Shown here in pieces: positions 9,706 to 21,180 of a stretch of 64,000 nt of DNA. Location of the stretch: assembly GCF_023159225.1 (NCBI RefSeq), contig NC_063161.1:74304767-74368766 (forward strand), given 5' to 3'. How positions within the stretch are numbered: the first letter of the stretch is position 1; each line of letters begins with the position of its first letter. This DNA comes from Perognathus longimembris pacificus (lineage: Eukaryota; Chordata; Mammalia; Rodentia; Heteromyidae). Both the position numbers and the translations under genes were made by a program. Under the pieces are notes generated by a model that did not search any database, was not told the DNA's origin, and saw only the letters and a list, made by a program, of their open reading frames with translations.

Positions 9706-9790
9706 TTTTTTTTGGTCCCAAGAGTCAAAACCAGGACCTCGCTTATGCTAGACAAGTACAGCACTGCCCAGCAACAACCCAAGCTAGGAC
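9706..9790 (-). repeat. ID-like SINE fragment
   Basis: A short T run precedes ggtcccaagagtcaaaacca, ggacctcgcttatgctag and acaagtacagcactgcc. This resembles an old ID or B-type tRNA-derived element in reverse orientation. Confidence 0.5.
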
Positions 9791-10509
9791 TCTTCTCTCA
9801 CCACACTACTGTGCCTTTTTGCCTTTCAGCATGTAGGGAAAGCTTATCAGTGCATGTCATAGCTGTAACTCACTCTCCAGACTGTGGTTTTACCTCATCT
9901 CTCACCTTGGTCTTCCTTTGTGGGCCTTTAAATACTTGAGATGTTGTGCTTACATGGGAAATGGAGCTCTGTTGAGCACTTCACATTGTTTATAATACCT
10001 CTGTAGGCTGTAGTTCCAAAAGTACAGGTGCTTCAACTTGGCCTTGAATCAGGCCTCCTCTCTGCAGAAGTCATCCTGTCTGCTCACCCAGCAGTACTTG
10101 CTGAAGTTCAAATGTTAACTCACCACCTGCTAGTACTTGCATTGAAGGTGCTATATGCATTCTAAAGCAGTTCGCCTCATGTAAGACACTAATATTTGTA
10201 TTTATTAATAATGTACTCTCAATAACGGAGTTATTGTCCCTCATTTATTTACTGACCAGAACCTATTGTAAGGAAAATACTTTTGAAAATCACCATTCCA
10301 CTTAGAATTCCACGAGGATCTCTAGATATTATCAGGGTGATCTGATTCAGTGCTAAAGGTTGCAAACAATAGCTCATCACTGGCATAGAACTAACCCTGA
10401 GGCCAGGAATGAGTGGGCCTGTGGGACACACGCATACTGGTAAATGGACCAGAGTGGGATAAGATAGACTTGCCATGTTTCTGGAAGAATGTAGATTGGT
10501 TCTATAGTT
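9791..10509. other. unique non-coding sequence
   Basis: I see no gene and no clear repeat. Open frames are short and overlap one another. Confidence 0.5.
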
Positions 10510-10850
10510 GAGACTTTTTTTAAAAAGTTTCATGTATTGTGAGCTTGACCCCCCCCCCCCCGTCACACAGCTGGTGGGACTATTTTGGAAGGTTCTAGAA
10601 ACTTTAGTAAGGGGGAGGTAGAGTCTCAGTGGAGGAAGTAGGTCATTGTGGGTCTGTCTTGTGTCTCTTTCCTTCCTGGCCACCATAAATGGACTGCCAT
10701 CATACATTCCTGCAGCCATGAAGTTTTGTCATCGTAGGCTGAGAATTCTACAGCCAAGTAACTGAGAAATGTGAGCCAAATAAACCCTTCTTCCATGAGG
10801 TGTTTTCTCAGGTGTTTTGTTGTGGTGATGACATTGGTTATGGGTGCTGC
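10510..10850 (+). repeat. MaLR-like LTR fragment (3' part)
   Basis: The segment contains agctggtgggactattttgg, ggaagtaggtcattgtgg and near its end gtgagccaaataaaccctt followed by a ttttctcaggtgttttgt run. This layout (AATAAA inside gtgagccaaataaa near the end) is typical of ERVL-MaLR type LTRs in rodents. A C run at about 10549-10561 interrupts it. The assignment is from memory of the consensus. Confidence 0.55.
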
Positions 10851-13800
10851 CTGACCACTGGAGGTGTGGGATGTGGTGCGGAGGAGCTGGGTGAGTGGAA
10901 GAGCTGATACACAGGTAGAAGGGGGCTGGAGGTGGAGGGAGGTCAAGGTCCAGGTGTCTTTGGAGGAGGTGCTCTGATTGTGGAAAGATAGTCAGCTCAG
11001 GGATGAGAGTAGGTATTTAGGAATTTCTTTTAGTGTAATGTAAAATCTGGGATTCAACATGTGCATTTGAAGACAACTATATACTGGGAATGGACATGTG
11101 AACATATGACACAAGTGCTTCCTCCTCTGTCTTTGCACTTTCATGTATTCATTAGTCACCGTGGATGAGTAAGTGCACTGAGACATTGAGCCATGCCCCA
11201 GTCATGGAGATGATGGAGGTCAGGCTTTACCACTGTGTATTCATGACCTCAGAAGGGCTGCTGCCAGGGAATTCTGAAAATATATATTTTGTGTGCTTTT
11301 TCTGACATGCTTTAAGGCAGGCAAAGTGCACACATGATAGTTGCACATCAGTTGTTATGGACCCTACAGCCTGAGCATGGGCCATGTACACTTCAGGTGC
11401 CTGTCATGCCCCTCCCCCACTCTTTTTTGTTACCTTAACTGGTCTAGAGTGTTATTGCCTATCAATCATTATCTTTCAGATCAAAGAACTCATTCCTTTT
11501 CTTAACTGCTTGAAGTTCTTTCCCTGAGATTGTAAATTAGATGTGCCCCCATCCATTACATAAGAACCTTACAGCTTATGAAACACCAAGAGCATCATTT
11601 GAAAAGAGGTTGAAAAAGCCAAGTGGGGCTTGTTACAGAGGAGGTGCGCGAGTGGTACACCCTGGGCCTGTTTCGCCCTTTCCCGTAGTCAGCTCCTGCA
11701 GTAAACAAGAGTTATTGGAGGCTCAGATGCGGAACTACTTCTCTTGTCTCCCAGCACTTGACTTAGAAGTCAAACATTTAAAACACATTTTGCTCTTATA
11801 AAAATGTTTACCCATTTAAAATACAATGTCGTTTTAACAAAAGCACCCTGGTGATGGGACGTTTAGGTAGAACACAGTTAAACTGGCAAGCAGGCCTTCT
11901 GCATGTATGTTTGCAAAGACCAGCGCTTACCCGAGGATGGCATTATAAATCACTGGTAACAAACCTTAATTTGCTTAGTAGACTAATGAATGATTTCCAG
12001 TTTTCCTTTAGCAATTAGCTTCACTAATAGTCATGTTGAAGAGAACTTCCTCTTGCTATACTTAATCTCTGGTCTGAAATCTTTGGTGTCTAATTGGCAG
12101 GCTGGAAGAAACAAGCAAGAACCATTTCAGTGTCTGGCAGTCCTCCCCAGACATGAATCCCCATGCGGCCTGTGGCTGTTTTCCAGTGGAAGCATTGTCA
12201 GAGGTGATGACAGTCTTTAGGGCTCACACACTGCAGATGTGAGTGGACTTAAGAGGCATTGGAACCTGGTTGTTTCACTGTTCTGTCTGATGAGCAGCCA
12301 TGTGTCATGCCTGCTGATTGTAAGCAGCCACTGAAAATGCAGTGGCTTTAACTGAACTCAGACCCCCTGTGTTCAGCCCATCTCACAAAGTCTCACATAT
12401 ACCAACACGAGACTACTTGCTACACAAGCAGCTGGAGTGAATCCTAATCACAGCCAATGGCATTGCTGAGAACCCAAACTCCCCCGAGCCCAAGACAACA
12501 TGCCGTGTTCTTTCTCATTACTCCCATAAACTCTTCATTGTCACTTTCATTTATAATGAGGACATTCACCCCTTACTGTTTATGGGAGGCCTTGCCTCTT
12601 GCCAGCTTGTGGGAAACAAGTCTTCTTTCCAGAACAGTGGGGCCCTGATGGTTAGCATTTCAGCCACCCAGCAGAGGATGTATTTAGAATTTCCTAAATA
12701 CACTTCTAGGAACATTTCAGCAGAATTAGCTTTGCAATATGAGAACTAGTCTTACTGGGGGAAAGGGACAGTAACACTAGAACATTTGAGAAGCAGCATT
12801 TAGTCAAACAGTAAACAGCTACACCTCACGACCAGGTGGAGCCTCCGACTTCCTCAGAACAATCTACTCAGTAGTTACCTTTACATCATTTTATCTGACA
12901 ATTAACCACTGTACCCTTTTCTTGGCCATTGTTCCAACCTGAGTAGATTTTGTCTGTATGTGTCACTGACTCTAGGGTTCCACACAGCCCAAAGCATACT
13001 GGGCTGTATTTTTTCCCTCTTGCCAACCAGAATTCTAGTACTCAGTTTTCCTCATTGCTGGAATACCTCAGCTTTATGGATTTAATATGTGTTGGTTGGC
13101 TATTGAGACTTCTGGGGATTTATTTTCAGTAGTGATTTTTTTATCTCAACCCAGTGGTAATCAGATATCCTTCCTCCGCTTTCTTCAGTCATACATTTGA
13201 ATAGGGATTTTGAGCCATTGTGGACACCCCTAACACACTCTGCCTTTCTGTTCTCACCATCACCCTGTCTAATTGTTTCAGAAATTAAGTGGACATTCTC
13301 CGTGCAAAAATGTATACATCTTCTGCTCCAGAATGGCAAATTAATTTCATAGACTTAGTTGTGGCGTGGATGTGTTCCAGAGAAGTGCCTTTTCATCACT
13401 CCAATGCATGTGAATAAGCAGTATAATTTAAAGTAGGAGGAGCTTACACTAAAAAGAGGTGTAATTTAACATAGTACACAAAACTTATAATAATTAGAAG
13501 AGATAATTGAAAATTTTGGTCTCTTGAATTGTGATCTGTACTTAAATATTGAACATATTGCTTCTGAATTGTGATCTGCATTTAAATCTTAAGTGCGGTA
13601 GGGATAAGTTCATATTTGAAATTATTGAAGATGGTATGGGCCATGAAGTGAATGAAACTTGTCAAGTTTGTCTCTATTGACTATGGCCACACTCATTGTT
13701 AGTTGCCTGCTTTCAATTTCTCTCATTTTTGCTCTTAAATTGTTTATTCTGTATACTCTGCATCATTTCTTCTTCTCTATGTAGTTTGCTGTGGTAGAAG

Positions 13801-14332
13801 CTTAGATGACTGATCTTCCTTGTCTGATCTTTGCATTCAGTGCTTTGCTTCTCCCTCCACTAGACACCTTTTGCTGCACCCTGCGGTAAGTACTTTTAAT
13901 TTCTTGAGATTTTTTTTCCCCTTGCTCCATATATTACTTTGAAGTGCATCCTTTCATGGGGTTTTGTTACTTGTCAGAACTATTGCTAAGACCCCTGCTT
14001 TTGTCCAGATGTAGAATCATTAGATTTGAAACAGTCTCATCAACTTATCTTTGAGGAATCAGCTTTCCTCATGCTTGTGGGCTTAAGTAGCCTGGACTCT
14101 CATCTATATCATCTGACGTGATCACAAGCACAGTTTGTTGGCAAAATTGTATCTGCATTTTTCCTTCTTCTTTGACAACAGGATAATCTGTGCAAGACTC
14201 CAGTCAATCATTTATTTAGATCTGACTTTTTCTTTGCTTTGATCATTTTCCTGGCACTTAGTTTCAGTGTCATTGTTAGGTAAAGATTTTCATTACAGTC
14301 TGAACAGGATGCTTTCGTAGTTAAGAGAAGCA
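10851..14332. other. unique non-coding sequence
   Basis: This is 3.5 kb with no exon, RNA gene or intact repeat that I recognise. A small direct duplication of about 25 bp (gaattgtgatctg(t/c)a(c/t)ttaaat) lies at 13522-13588. All frames are under about 90 codons. Confidence 0.55.
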
Positions 14333-14344
14333 GGAAGAATACTT

Positions 14345-14552
14345 TTTTTTTTTTTTTTGGCCAGTCCTAGGCCGTGAACTCAGGGCCTGAGCACTGTCCC
14401 TGGCTTCTTTTTTTGCTCAAGGCTAGCACTATGCCACCTGAGCCACAGCGCCACTTCTGGCCATTTTCTGTATATGTGGTGCTGAGGAATCGAACCCAGG
14501 GCCTCATGTATACGAGGCAAGCTCTCTTGCCACTAGGCCATATTCCCAGCCC
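14345..14552 (-). repeat. IDL-Geo type SINE with target duplication
   Basis: A poly-T start (A tail on the minus strand) is followed by ggccagtcctaggccg ... gctcaaggctagcac ... ggcaagctctcttgccacta ... cccagcc, a full-length element in reverse. Perfect 12-bp target duplications, ggaagaatactt, flank it at 14333-14344 and 14553-14564. The duplication is intact, so the insertion is fairly recent. Confidence 0.92.
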
Positions 14553-14717
14553 GGAAGAATACTTCTTAAAAGAACTTTTATGGTTTAGTTGCTTCCTCTA
14601 TTTAAGAAAATTTTCTAATGCATTGTTATTTATATTAAACTACTCTTTGGCGAATGACATTGTGTTTTCAAACCTGGCAACTCTATATGCACAGTATTTC
14701 TTTATACCATAGATAAT

Positions 14718-15308
14718 TGCAGGGGTCCCTGCGCCCCAGGTGCTCTCCTGACCAGCGGGAGAGGCGAGGAAGCGCCCCGCCAAGGGTAAGCCCAGAATAG
14801 GTAACGAGCCAAGAGTCGCCTGCATGCAGCCCAACCCAACCTTTCGCCGGAGGTTAAACAGTCAGATGACTTGGGAGAAGTTCAAGACCGCTCTCGTTTA
14901 TTGGTGCGAACCCGATCTTAAATATGGGCAATGGTGGCAGGAAGAGGAGGGGTGTAACTTACCTAGCCAGGGGCTACTATTGGTGGTCAGAGCTGTCAGC
15001 CCAGGGCAGAAGGCCACGGGACCTCCCTAAGGGGCGGCCTAAGTCTATGTCACCACCAGCAGGACTGCCCCCAGGTTACCGCTGGCCGCCATCTTGCTTC
15101 ATGTGGTCTTAAGGCTGGGAGGCTTGGCCAGCTAGAGCCACCTTTCCAGTTCCGGACCTGGAAGGCCTCTTCCGGAGGCGGTGCAAACAAACACGCCCCC
15201 AGGGACTGGGGCAGGCGGGGCCTCTTCAGGGCCTCTCTCCCAGGAGGAGGCACAACAGTCACACACCTCTGGGGCACGAACAGCAGGGGCCAGTCGATGC
15301 GCCCCACA
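14718..15308 (-). repeat. solo LTR related to the provirus LTR
   Basis: This 591-bp element starts tgcaggggtccctgcgccccag and ends gatgcgccccaca, in the same orientation as the provirus. It shares the TG/CA ends, the gggagaggc(a/g) block, the AATAAA signal (plus-strand tttatt at 14897-14902) and the cgccatcttg block. Its right part differs, with extra GC-rich sequence. The pentamer ataat directly flanks both ends (14713-14717 and 15309-15313). No internal viral sequence is present, so it is probably the product of recombination between two LTRs of a past provirus. Confidence 0.85.
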
Positions 15309-15954
15309 ATAATCTTTGATGCTTTTATTTCTGTTTTCAAGCTAGCTTCATTGCATTCTTACCTCACTTTATTGGTTCCTGTCATTCAACAACATGCTCA
15401 TTCTTAGTTCATTCTCTCCTTTGAAGCAGTAGAATTATTTATGTATTTTTACTTTCCTACCATCTTTCAATTTCCAACCCTTACCCAATTTGTTTTTATT
15501 ATAACATGGACGAAATTACAAATGTGTGCCTGAGCAATGCAGGGAGGCCTCGCCAATCACTGAGCACATGTTACAGCACATGAAAAATCATGTAAGGCCA
15601 ATTTGTTGCCAATTAGTATGATTGCAAGTACTTTAGCCAAAGGCTGTATACTTGTGTGCAACTCTTGTTCACTATTTGGGGGAAAAGGTCTCCCATAGTG
15701 TCCGAGCCTGTATAAGGATGCTGCGACTTGGGAACAGTGACACCATGTAATAATATGTCTGTGGCTGGACTGTGCCCCAAGGTAGGCAGGTGACTGCCAT
15801 GCCTACCTTACCTTTCTCCTCACATTGTGGTTAAAATGTGCTATCTACACATCATTTAGTGTCCAATGTTTTGTCTGTGAGAGTGGAAGACTTCAGGTCA
15901 GTTGATTCTCTACTGGGTATAACCTAATTTACATCATTGTAGATAATATATACT
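15309..15954. other. unique non-coding sequence
   Basis: I recognise nothing here apart from possible decayed L1 edges near the right end. Confidence 0.45.
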
Positions 15955-16660
15955 TATTAAAATGGCTTAACTGAGGATGACTGACCACAGCAAATGTTGA
16001 GAACGACATCCAAGGGGCTAAAAGCTTCCACAAGGATGGTGGGAAGGGAAGGGTATATCTACTTTAGGAAACAATTTGACAGTGTCTTAAAATATGTCTT
16101 CCATGTCATCTTGCTGCCATTCCACTCCTGAGTTTTTATCCAAGAGGTCAACAGATTTCATACCCATGCAAAGACTAAACATGATGTATGTAGTAGCATT
16201 ATTTATATTGAGAATAGAAATTTCCATATTTATTGTCAATTGAACGAATTAACAGTTTATTGACATCCACTCAGTAGACTTACTAATCATCCCTACAAAG
16301 GATCAGATTATCAGCACACACAATAACATGGAGGGATTGCAAAAAGGATGTTAAGGGAAAGAAGTTTATCAGAGAATGCAAGAGGAATGATTCCAGGCTG
16401 TATACATGCTCATCAGTGGTCGTGGGTCTCAAATGGCTCTCAGCAGACCAAAGTTGACTGGAGAGGCAGTTGAGGGAGATGGACAGGTTGTACGATTACA
16501 GGGTCTTGCTTGAATGCCTGGGGGTGATAGATATGTCTGCTATGTCATGTGTATTGATGGTGGCCTCAGATGTTTCCATAGAGCAGAACTTATTAAGTTG
16601 TAGACTTGAGGTATGTATACTTTGTTGTATTTCCTTTAGAGCTATAATAAAACTGTTCCA
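15955..16660 (+). repeat. old L1M fragment (ORF2 end and 3' UTR)
   Basis: Landmark words of the L1 ORF2 3' end appear in order: ggatggtgggaagg, aaacaatttgacagtgtctt, attccactcctgagtttttatcc, agtagcattatttatattga and acatggagggattgc. A 3' UTR-like part ending ataataaaactgttc follows. It is heavily decayed with no open frame. The order and spacing match ancient mammalian L1M copies. Confidence 0.7.
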
Positions 16661-19540
16661 CAAGTAGTAACCAATCCAATGTCCTTGTTGTGTGTCATGC
16701 TACAGGACATGTGTCTTTTCCTATCTTGTGTGACTTGAAAACATTTACATATGCACCTAACATCTTTCAAGCTCATGTGACTACACACAAAGATTCTCTG
16801 TGCAGAATGTCAAAATGTATATTTACAGTCCTTTGTTAAATATTCCCAGATACATGATTGGGCCTTATGAAGCAAATCTATGCTGTTTTGTAGAATTAAG
16901 GGGATGACGATGCATACCAAAGAGCCAGTGTTTCTTCCAGCAGCCTTTCATGTGTGAACTCACAATGGCCGTCTGATCCAGTATAGGCCACCAGATTGAA
17001 TTACTTCGTTGCACACTGCTGTCCTCCGTTAATGGTAATTGCACAGATCTAGCAGTCTTTCTCGGCAACGTTTCAGATATTTACCTCCCACTGCTTTTCA
17101 ATTCAGACCTTTGATGAAAATATTCCCAGTACTTCTTAAAAGCAGATATCCAACTGTCTTTCTTGACAAAAGCAAGGTCTCTAAATCAGATCCTGACAAT
17201 TTGTGACACAGCAGTCTATCCAAATCACCTTTTACCTATGTCACTATGTCATTTCCTGAAGAAAAGTATCTATCAGAGGAGCAATTTCTGCAGGTTTTAG
17301 AGAACTTGAGGGTTGAGTTTGCCAGCAAAATGGAAGTGGAAAAGAGAAAAATAATTCCTTCCTTTTACTTGAGTTTCACATTTCCATGAGGCATTAACCA
17401 GATATGATAAGCAAAATAGGACTTCTGCTGTGTTAAGGTCCATTTCTTTCAAGAGACATTTTTGGATATTTGTTGCCTTCAAGACGATAGTGAGCAAAAT
17501 CTAGGTTTAGTGACTTCTGAAAGCCATTGTGTTTAAGGAGACAATGAGATTCCTCATCAGGATGCTGTAATCTCACAGGATCTAGCAGTTTTCTTCTGGG
17601 GGACTAGCTCAGACTTTGTCTCCCTTCTGCCCCTCCTTGAGCAGCCTGTATCTGGCCAACTGAAGGTTGTAGGGAAAAATTATCCTGGGCCTGGTGCCAT
17701 GGGAACTCTACACTTGGCGCATGATGGCATGGTGTCTAGAGGAGAGAAGGTGGTAACAAGCAGAACCCGTGTGGCGTGAGACCACCTGGGTGGTCTCCAA
17801 GCGAAACACTGCATTCATCTCGGCTGGCATTGGCTAGCTGCTGTCTTCCCGCTTTCACTGGAAGCATGTAGTCGATAATTGCTTTCCTGGATCAGATTGT
17901 AGCATCATCTGTTTGATGGATGAAGGGCTCTGGGGACCTGGTTCGAGGTCTGGTGAGGGAGCAGCTGACGGCACAGCAGGCAGGTTCCTGGCGGCAGGTC
18001 TAGCTTTTGATCTTCCCCAGCGGATGGCTCATTACAGGAGAGAACCCTGGAATGCCCCTGGCCCAGAGCTGTTGTTGGACAGGGGCCGGTGTCAGTGACA
18101 CAACAGTGCCAGCACATCTCACAGAGCCAGCCCTGTTTAGCTTTTTAGAGAATAGAGATCTAAGCCATGGCCTGAACACAGAGAAAAACTTGATTTGGAA
18201 TTAAAAGTCCCTTAGTCTCAGAGTGGGAATAGGAGAAGAGGTGAGAAGAAAATCTTGTTATCAAGTGCCTGGCCTCATGTGTGCTTAAACAGAGCCCCTC
18301 CTGACTCAGATTATGGCATCCAGCAGACTCACAAGCAGAGCCCTTGAAGGACTTTTTTCCCTTTCTTGGTTTGGTGGTTGGAGAATTTTGTTCTTTAGGA
18401 GGAGAAAACTTGCACTTACAGAGAGGCCTCCAGGTGGCAGCTTGCCTCTGTTCCTAGGCCCCTCTCTGTGGCCTTCCAGCCACCCCTCTCTTCAGGAGGA
18501 GCCACGTGGGTAAAGGCCCCAGGCGCAGGATGCTGAGTGCAGAGCTTGTCAGGGCTCAGATCCTCAGGAGCCCTAGACCTCTACCAGGCAGCCAGTGATC
18601 TGTTGCTGGCCCATTAGGGACTTGCAACATCCTGATGTATGCCCAGGTGGCCATTACTGACCAATGCCTGGCCCGGACATCACTGTCCACAACCTCTTCT
18701 GGACCTTTGGCAGAAGAATAAACACATAACCTCAGTGAGCATCTTCTGAAAGATGCTATCCTGCTGTCCCCACCACCCTGCACAGTCCTTCTGCCTTTCC
18801 TTTTTTCCTGCTGCCTCTTCCCACACTCCTCTCCCTGTTGGCATAGAGTCCAGAGTCCAAGAGATGTGGTAATGCCATGTGAGCTAAATTACTTGCAGCT
18901 GCCATTGCCACCTGTGTCTATCAACTTGCAGCCAAAGCAGTTGTTTCCCAGCAAGCTCTTTGGGGAATTTGAGAGTGAATCAGTGTGGAGCTGGGCAGCA
19001 GCAGCCGGTGGAAGGGAGGGAAGAGAGCTCTTCTTCAGGCCTTAGTAGGAGGACAAAATCAGGAGTGGGCTCAGAGCCCTAGAGATCTTGAGTTCAGCCA
19101 TTGGGCTTTAGATCAGATCAGAAAGACGCCTCAGTAGCACCCGTCTCTCCTGTACAGGGCCGGGCCCAGCAGCCACAGCCTGCCCTGGCCGTTCAACAGT
19201 GGAGGATGAGGATTCTCAGGGCTTCATCATCATCACAGCTCCTGCTTCCACCTGTGTCCCTATCCCTGTCACCTGCCATCCTTGTGTTCAAGGAGAACAG
19301 CTTCTCCGTTTTCACTCCTACCTAATCAAAGGGCCCTCTTACCATTAGAAAAAAAAGGAAATCAAATTAACATTTTTATTTTTATTTTTTATTTTTATTT
19401 TCCCTCTAACTCACTCAAAATTTGCCATTTCTTGGTATTCTCTTTTTCTCTGTTGAGTCATTTCTATTTGCTGTCAGATTGTATCTCTTGTATCTTGCTC
19501 ATTCTCTGGCATTTTTTCTTCATAGGCTCTCAGACTCTCT
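16661..19540. other. unique non-coding sequence
   Basis: This is 2.9 kb without a recognisable gene. The part from 17600 to 19300 is somewhat GC-richer. Frames are under 80 codons on both strands. A TTTTA-rich run lies at 19371-19402. Confidence 0.5.
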
Positions 19541-19856
19541 TTTTCTTCTTTTTTTTTTTTTTTTAGTTTTTATTATAAAACTGATGTACAGAGAGGTTAC
19601 AGTTTCATACGTTAGGCATTGGATACATTTCTTGTACTGTTTGTTACCTTGTCCCTCATACCCCCCTCCCACCTCCCCCTTTCCCCCCCTGAGGTGTTCA
19701 GTTCACTTACACCAAACAGTTTTGCAAGTATTGCTTTTGTTGTTGTTTCTCTTATTTTACCCTTTTTCTCTCAATTTTGGTATTCCCTTTCAATTTCCTA
19801 ATTCTAATACCAGTATACACGGTTTCCAATATACTCAGATAAGATTACAGAGATAG

Positions 19857-20063
19857 GCTGGGGATATGGCCTAGTGGCAAGAGTGTCTGCCTCATATACA
19901 TGAGGCCCTGGGTTCAATTCCCCAGCACCACATATACAGAAAATGGCCAGAAGTGGCGCTGTGGCTCAAGTGGCAGAGTGCTAGCCTTGAGCAAAAAGAA
20001 GCCAGGGACAGTGCTCAGGCCCTGAGTCCAAGCCCCAGGACTGGCCAAAAAAAAAAAAAAAAA
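19857..20063 (+). repeat. IDL-Geo type SINE nested in L1, perfect target duplication
   Basis: This is a full-length element: gctggggatatggcctagtg (ID-like left half), gttcaattccccagc, then gtggctcaagtggcagag, gccttgagcaaaaaga and an A tail at 20047-20063. The 16-bp target duplication aagattacagagatag is perfect at 19841-19856 and 20064-20079. It sits within L1 3' UTR sequence, so it is younger than that L1. Confidence 0.95.
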
Positions 20064-20288
20064 AAGATTACAGAGATAGTATAGATACAATCGCAAGAAG
20101 GTGATACAAGAACATCATCAATAGTAGAAACTACAGATACACATGGGATGTTGAAAGTAGTTACAACTGTGATATAACAATCATTTCCATAAAATGGAGT
20201 TCATTTCACTTAGCATCATCTTATGTGATCATAAGGGTATAGCTATTGGGCTCTTGTGATCCTCTGCTGTGACTTGCCTAAACCTGTG

Positions 20289-20864
20289 CTAATTATTCCC
20301 AATAAGGGAGACCATAGAGTCCATGTTTCTTTGGGTCTGGCTCACTTTACTTAGTATAATTTTTTCCAAGTCCTTCCATTTCCTTACAAATGGGGCAATG
20401 TCATTCTTTCTGATAGAGGCATAAAATTCCATTGTGTATATGTACCACATTTTCCTGATCCATTCGTCTACTGAGGGGCATCTGGGTTGGTTCCAGATTC
20501 TTGCTATGACAAATTGCACTGCAATGAACATTGTTGTACTGGTGGCTTTACTGTGATTTTGTTTGTGGTTTTTCGGATAAATACCCAAAAGTGGGGTTGC
20601 TGGGTCGTAGGGGAGTTCTACATTTAGCCTTCTGAGGACTCTCCATACTGCTTGCCAGAGTGGCTGAACCAGTTTACGTTCCCACCAACAATGGAGTAGG
20701 GTTCCCTTTTGGCCACATCCCCTCCAACAACTGTTATTGTTAGTTTTCTTGATATATGACATTCTTACTGGGGTGAGATGGAATCTCAATGTTGTTTTGA
20801 TTTGCATTTCTTTTATGGCCAGTGATGTAGAGCACTTTTTCATGTGTCTCTTGGCCATTCTCAT
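20289..20864 (-). pseudogene. L1 ORF2p C-terminal fragment
   Basis: ORF2p is the L1 endonuclease/reverse transcriptase. This frame keeps only its last 190 or so residues, with typical words: [79 protein letters not shown] and a [11 protein letters not shown] end. The HCWWE cysteine/tryptophan block is intact. The frame is open over this length, which suggests modest age, but the L1 lacks its promoter, ORF1, endonuclease and RT. It cannot act alone. Confidence 0.93.
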
Positions 20865-20937
20865 TTCCTCATCAGAGAAGTCTCTTTGTAGGTCTTTAGC
20901 CCACTTGATGAGCAGGCTATTAGTTCTTTGCGGTTTT

Positions 20938-21147
20938 TTTTTGTTGTTGTTGTTGTTTTTTTTTTTTTTTTTTTTTTTTTTTTGGCCAGTCCTGGGCCTT
21001 GGACTCAGGGCCTGAGCACTGTCCCTGCCACTTGAGCCACAGCGCCGCTTCTGGCCGTTTTCTGTATATGTGGTGCTGGGGAATCGAACCTAGGGCCTCG
21101 TGTATCCGAGGCAGGCACTCTTGCCACTAGGCTATATCCCCAGCCCA
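20938..21147 (-). repeat. IDL-Geo type SINE nested in L1, internally deleted
   Basis: A long T run (A tail on the minus strand, with a GTT repeat) is followed by ggccagtcctgggcc, then gtccctgccacttgagcc. About 29 bp present in other copies (the caaggctagcac block) are missing at about 21026. The target duplication tgcggtttt is at 20929-20937 and 21148-21156. The rest is full length and ends ccccagccca. Confidence 0.9.
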
Positions 21148-21180
21148 TGCGGTTTTGTTTTGGAGGAAGGTAATTTTTTT

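Larger units (their letters stand above)
19545..21180 (-). mobile_element. 5'-truncated rodent L1 (3' end of ORF2 plus 3' UTR)
   Basis: This L1 reads on the minus strand. Its poly-A tail is the T run at about 19545-19563, followed by the 3' UTR start tattataaaactgatgtaca, then the C-terminal end of ORF2, and it fades out near 21180. Two IDL-Geo SINEs are nested in it (19857-20063 and 20938-21147). L1 sequence resumes after the second (ggttttgttttggaggaagg), so the exact 5' end is unclear. I could not find a clean target duplication for the L1 itself. Confidence 0.85.

Noticed and set aside
19856..20030. tRNA gene in the ID-like region
   Set aside because: A and B boxes are those of SINEs. 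No cloverleaf is complete, and the A tail and target duplication show a retroposed element.
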